Shown here: one piece after another, positions 63,293-64,000 of the stretch
Layout: every line of letters begins with the position of its first letter
Position numbering within the stretch: the first letter of the stretch is position 1
Assembly (NCBI GenBank): GCA_026874595.1
Contig: CM049315.1
Span: 38,022,164-38,086,163 of the forward strand
DNA from: Sipunculus nudus
Taxonomy: Eukaryota > Annelida > Sipuncula > Golfingiida > Sipunculidae
DNA: 64,000 bases
Reading direction: 5' to 3'
Translations under genes and position numbers: made by a program
Notes under the pieces: model-generated
What the model was told of the DNA's origin: nothing
Seen by the model: only the letters and a program-made list of their open reading frames with translations
Databases searched by the model: none

Positions 63293-63879
63293 ACTACAAG
63301 TCAACTGAGCTATAGCAATAGTCCATCTGTCCATCTAGCTGTCCATCTGTCCGTTCATCTGTCTGTCTGTTAAACTGGCATGTTTTGAAACAATAGGACC
63401 TTCAAATCCAAAAATTGGCTTACAGTTAGATGTCCCTAAAATCTCCTACCATACCAAAAGTTGGGTCAATACAACTTTGTTCCTTCAAGATTCAAGATAT
63501 ATTAGGGAAAAACCTCAATTTTCTATTAAAACCCCATCTTCACACTTGAACACTGCCTAATATCAAAACCACTTATCTGTTTTTATTATATTTAACATAA
63601 ATACTCCTCTATATATTTTCAATGAACATACCTGAAATTAGGTCAGTATTATGTAATTTCTTGAAGTTATTGGCCCCAACATAATGCACTTTGTAAAAAA
63701 TCACAGTGAGTTGATACATTTTATGTTTTACAGTAATATCTCAAAAACAATTTTTCATTTTTTGTATATCACCTCCAGGGGGCACTGCACTGACAACACT
63801 GCAATTTATCATTATTGTGCCATATATATTGAGCTATAAATGGTATTATAATTTATATTACTGCATCTGAAACTAGAAA
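63293..63879 (+). repeat. Family A element, third copy, 3' truncated
   Basis: Begins AGCTCAGCTGACTACAAGTC with the family hairpin, then GTCCATCTGTCC microsatellite. Its interior (63370-63700) matches 11850-12180 of the second copy. The expected terminal palindrome is missing; instead an inverted copy begins at 63880. The exact right edge is uncertain. Confidence 0.65.
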
Positions 63880-64000
63880 CAAGTGACCCATGGGTCATGA
63901 CGCTCAGCTGAATGGGAAGAGATTCGCAAAAAGGAAATTTTATCATCTGAATGGTAGTATATACCCATTCAACTGAAGCATCAAACAGATTAACCAACAG
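63880..64000 (-). repeat. Family A element, inverted copy running off the window
   Basis: Reverse complement of 9125-9242: CAAGTGACCCATGGGTCATG, then GCTCAGCTGA and onward, differing at a few bases only. It lies tail to tail with the truncated forward copy at 63293. Confidence 0.85.

Overview
Organism and character. This is an AT-rich metazoan nuclear sequence with intron-bearing genes and many dispersed repeats. The repeats begin with a short hairpin followed by GTCC/GTCT microsatellite, and some start ATGCCCCCGCC. Such repeats are typical of lophotrochozoan and especially bivalve mollusc genomes. A bivalve is my best guess; the phylum is inferred from the repeats, not proven.

Layout. Positions 1-5001 hold no recognisable gene. 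5002-9242 is one 4.2-kb non-coding element made of two tandem arrays (about 337-bp and 280-bp monomers). A shorter relative lies at 11776-13405, a third copy at 63293 to about 63879, and an inverted copy runs off the right edge from 63880. 18636-23838 (minus strand) is a two-exon class A-like GPCR of 988 residues. It has an intracellular loop 3 of about 650 residues and lacks several motifs normally needed for signalling. 27721-29480 is a second repeat family (180-bp monomers) with a third family inserted inside it. 33841-34290 is a 45-bp minisatellite.

35106-60963 (plus strand) carries 31 coding exons of THOC2, the large scaffold subunit of the THO/TREX mRNA-export complex. Splice phases agree across all 31 exons, giving 1257 residues plus stop. 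The first ~290 residues expected from vertebrate THOC2 were not found. The rest of the window is 3' UTR, microsatellites and repeats.

Most interesting points. (1) At three THOC2 exons the exon 3' end together with its 5' splice site has been tandemly duplicated into the following intron. In one case this produced about 63 copies of a 41-bp unit, each able to carry a GTGAGT donor. (2) Two THOC2 introns have U12-type (minor spliceosome) donors and branch sites, and one of them splits the last codons. (3) Three repeat families share one architecture: insertion in a T run, 5' hairpin, CCGT microsatellite, tandem core, 3' palindrome or hairpin, then CTAG or CTTG. This is what non-coding Helentron-like or 'pearl'-like elements would look like, and one nested copy gives exact boundaries. 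(4) The GPCR has DSY instead of DRY, no Asp in TM2, no Trp at the TM6 toggle position, and a PP1-docking-like motif in its giant loop.

The two genes are transcribed divergently. Nothing in the sequence links their functions. If the missing THOC2 5' exons lie left of this window, the GPCR would be an antisense gene inside a THOC2 intron.
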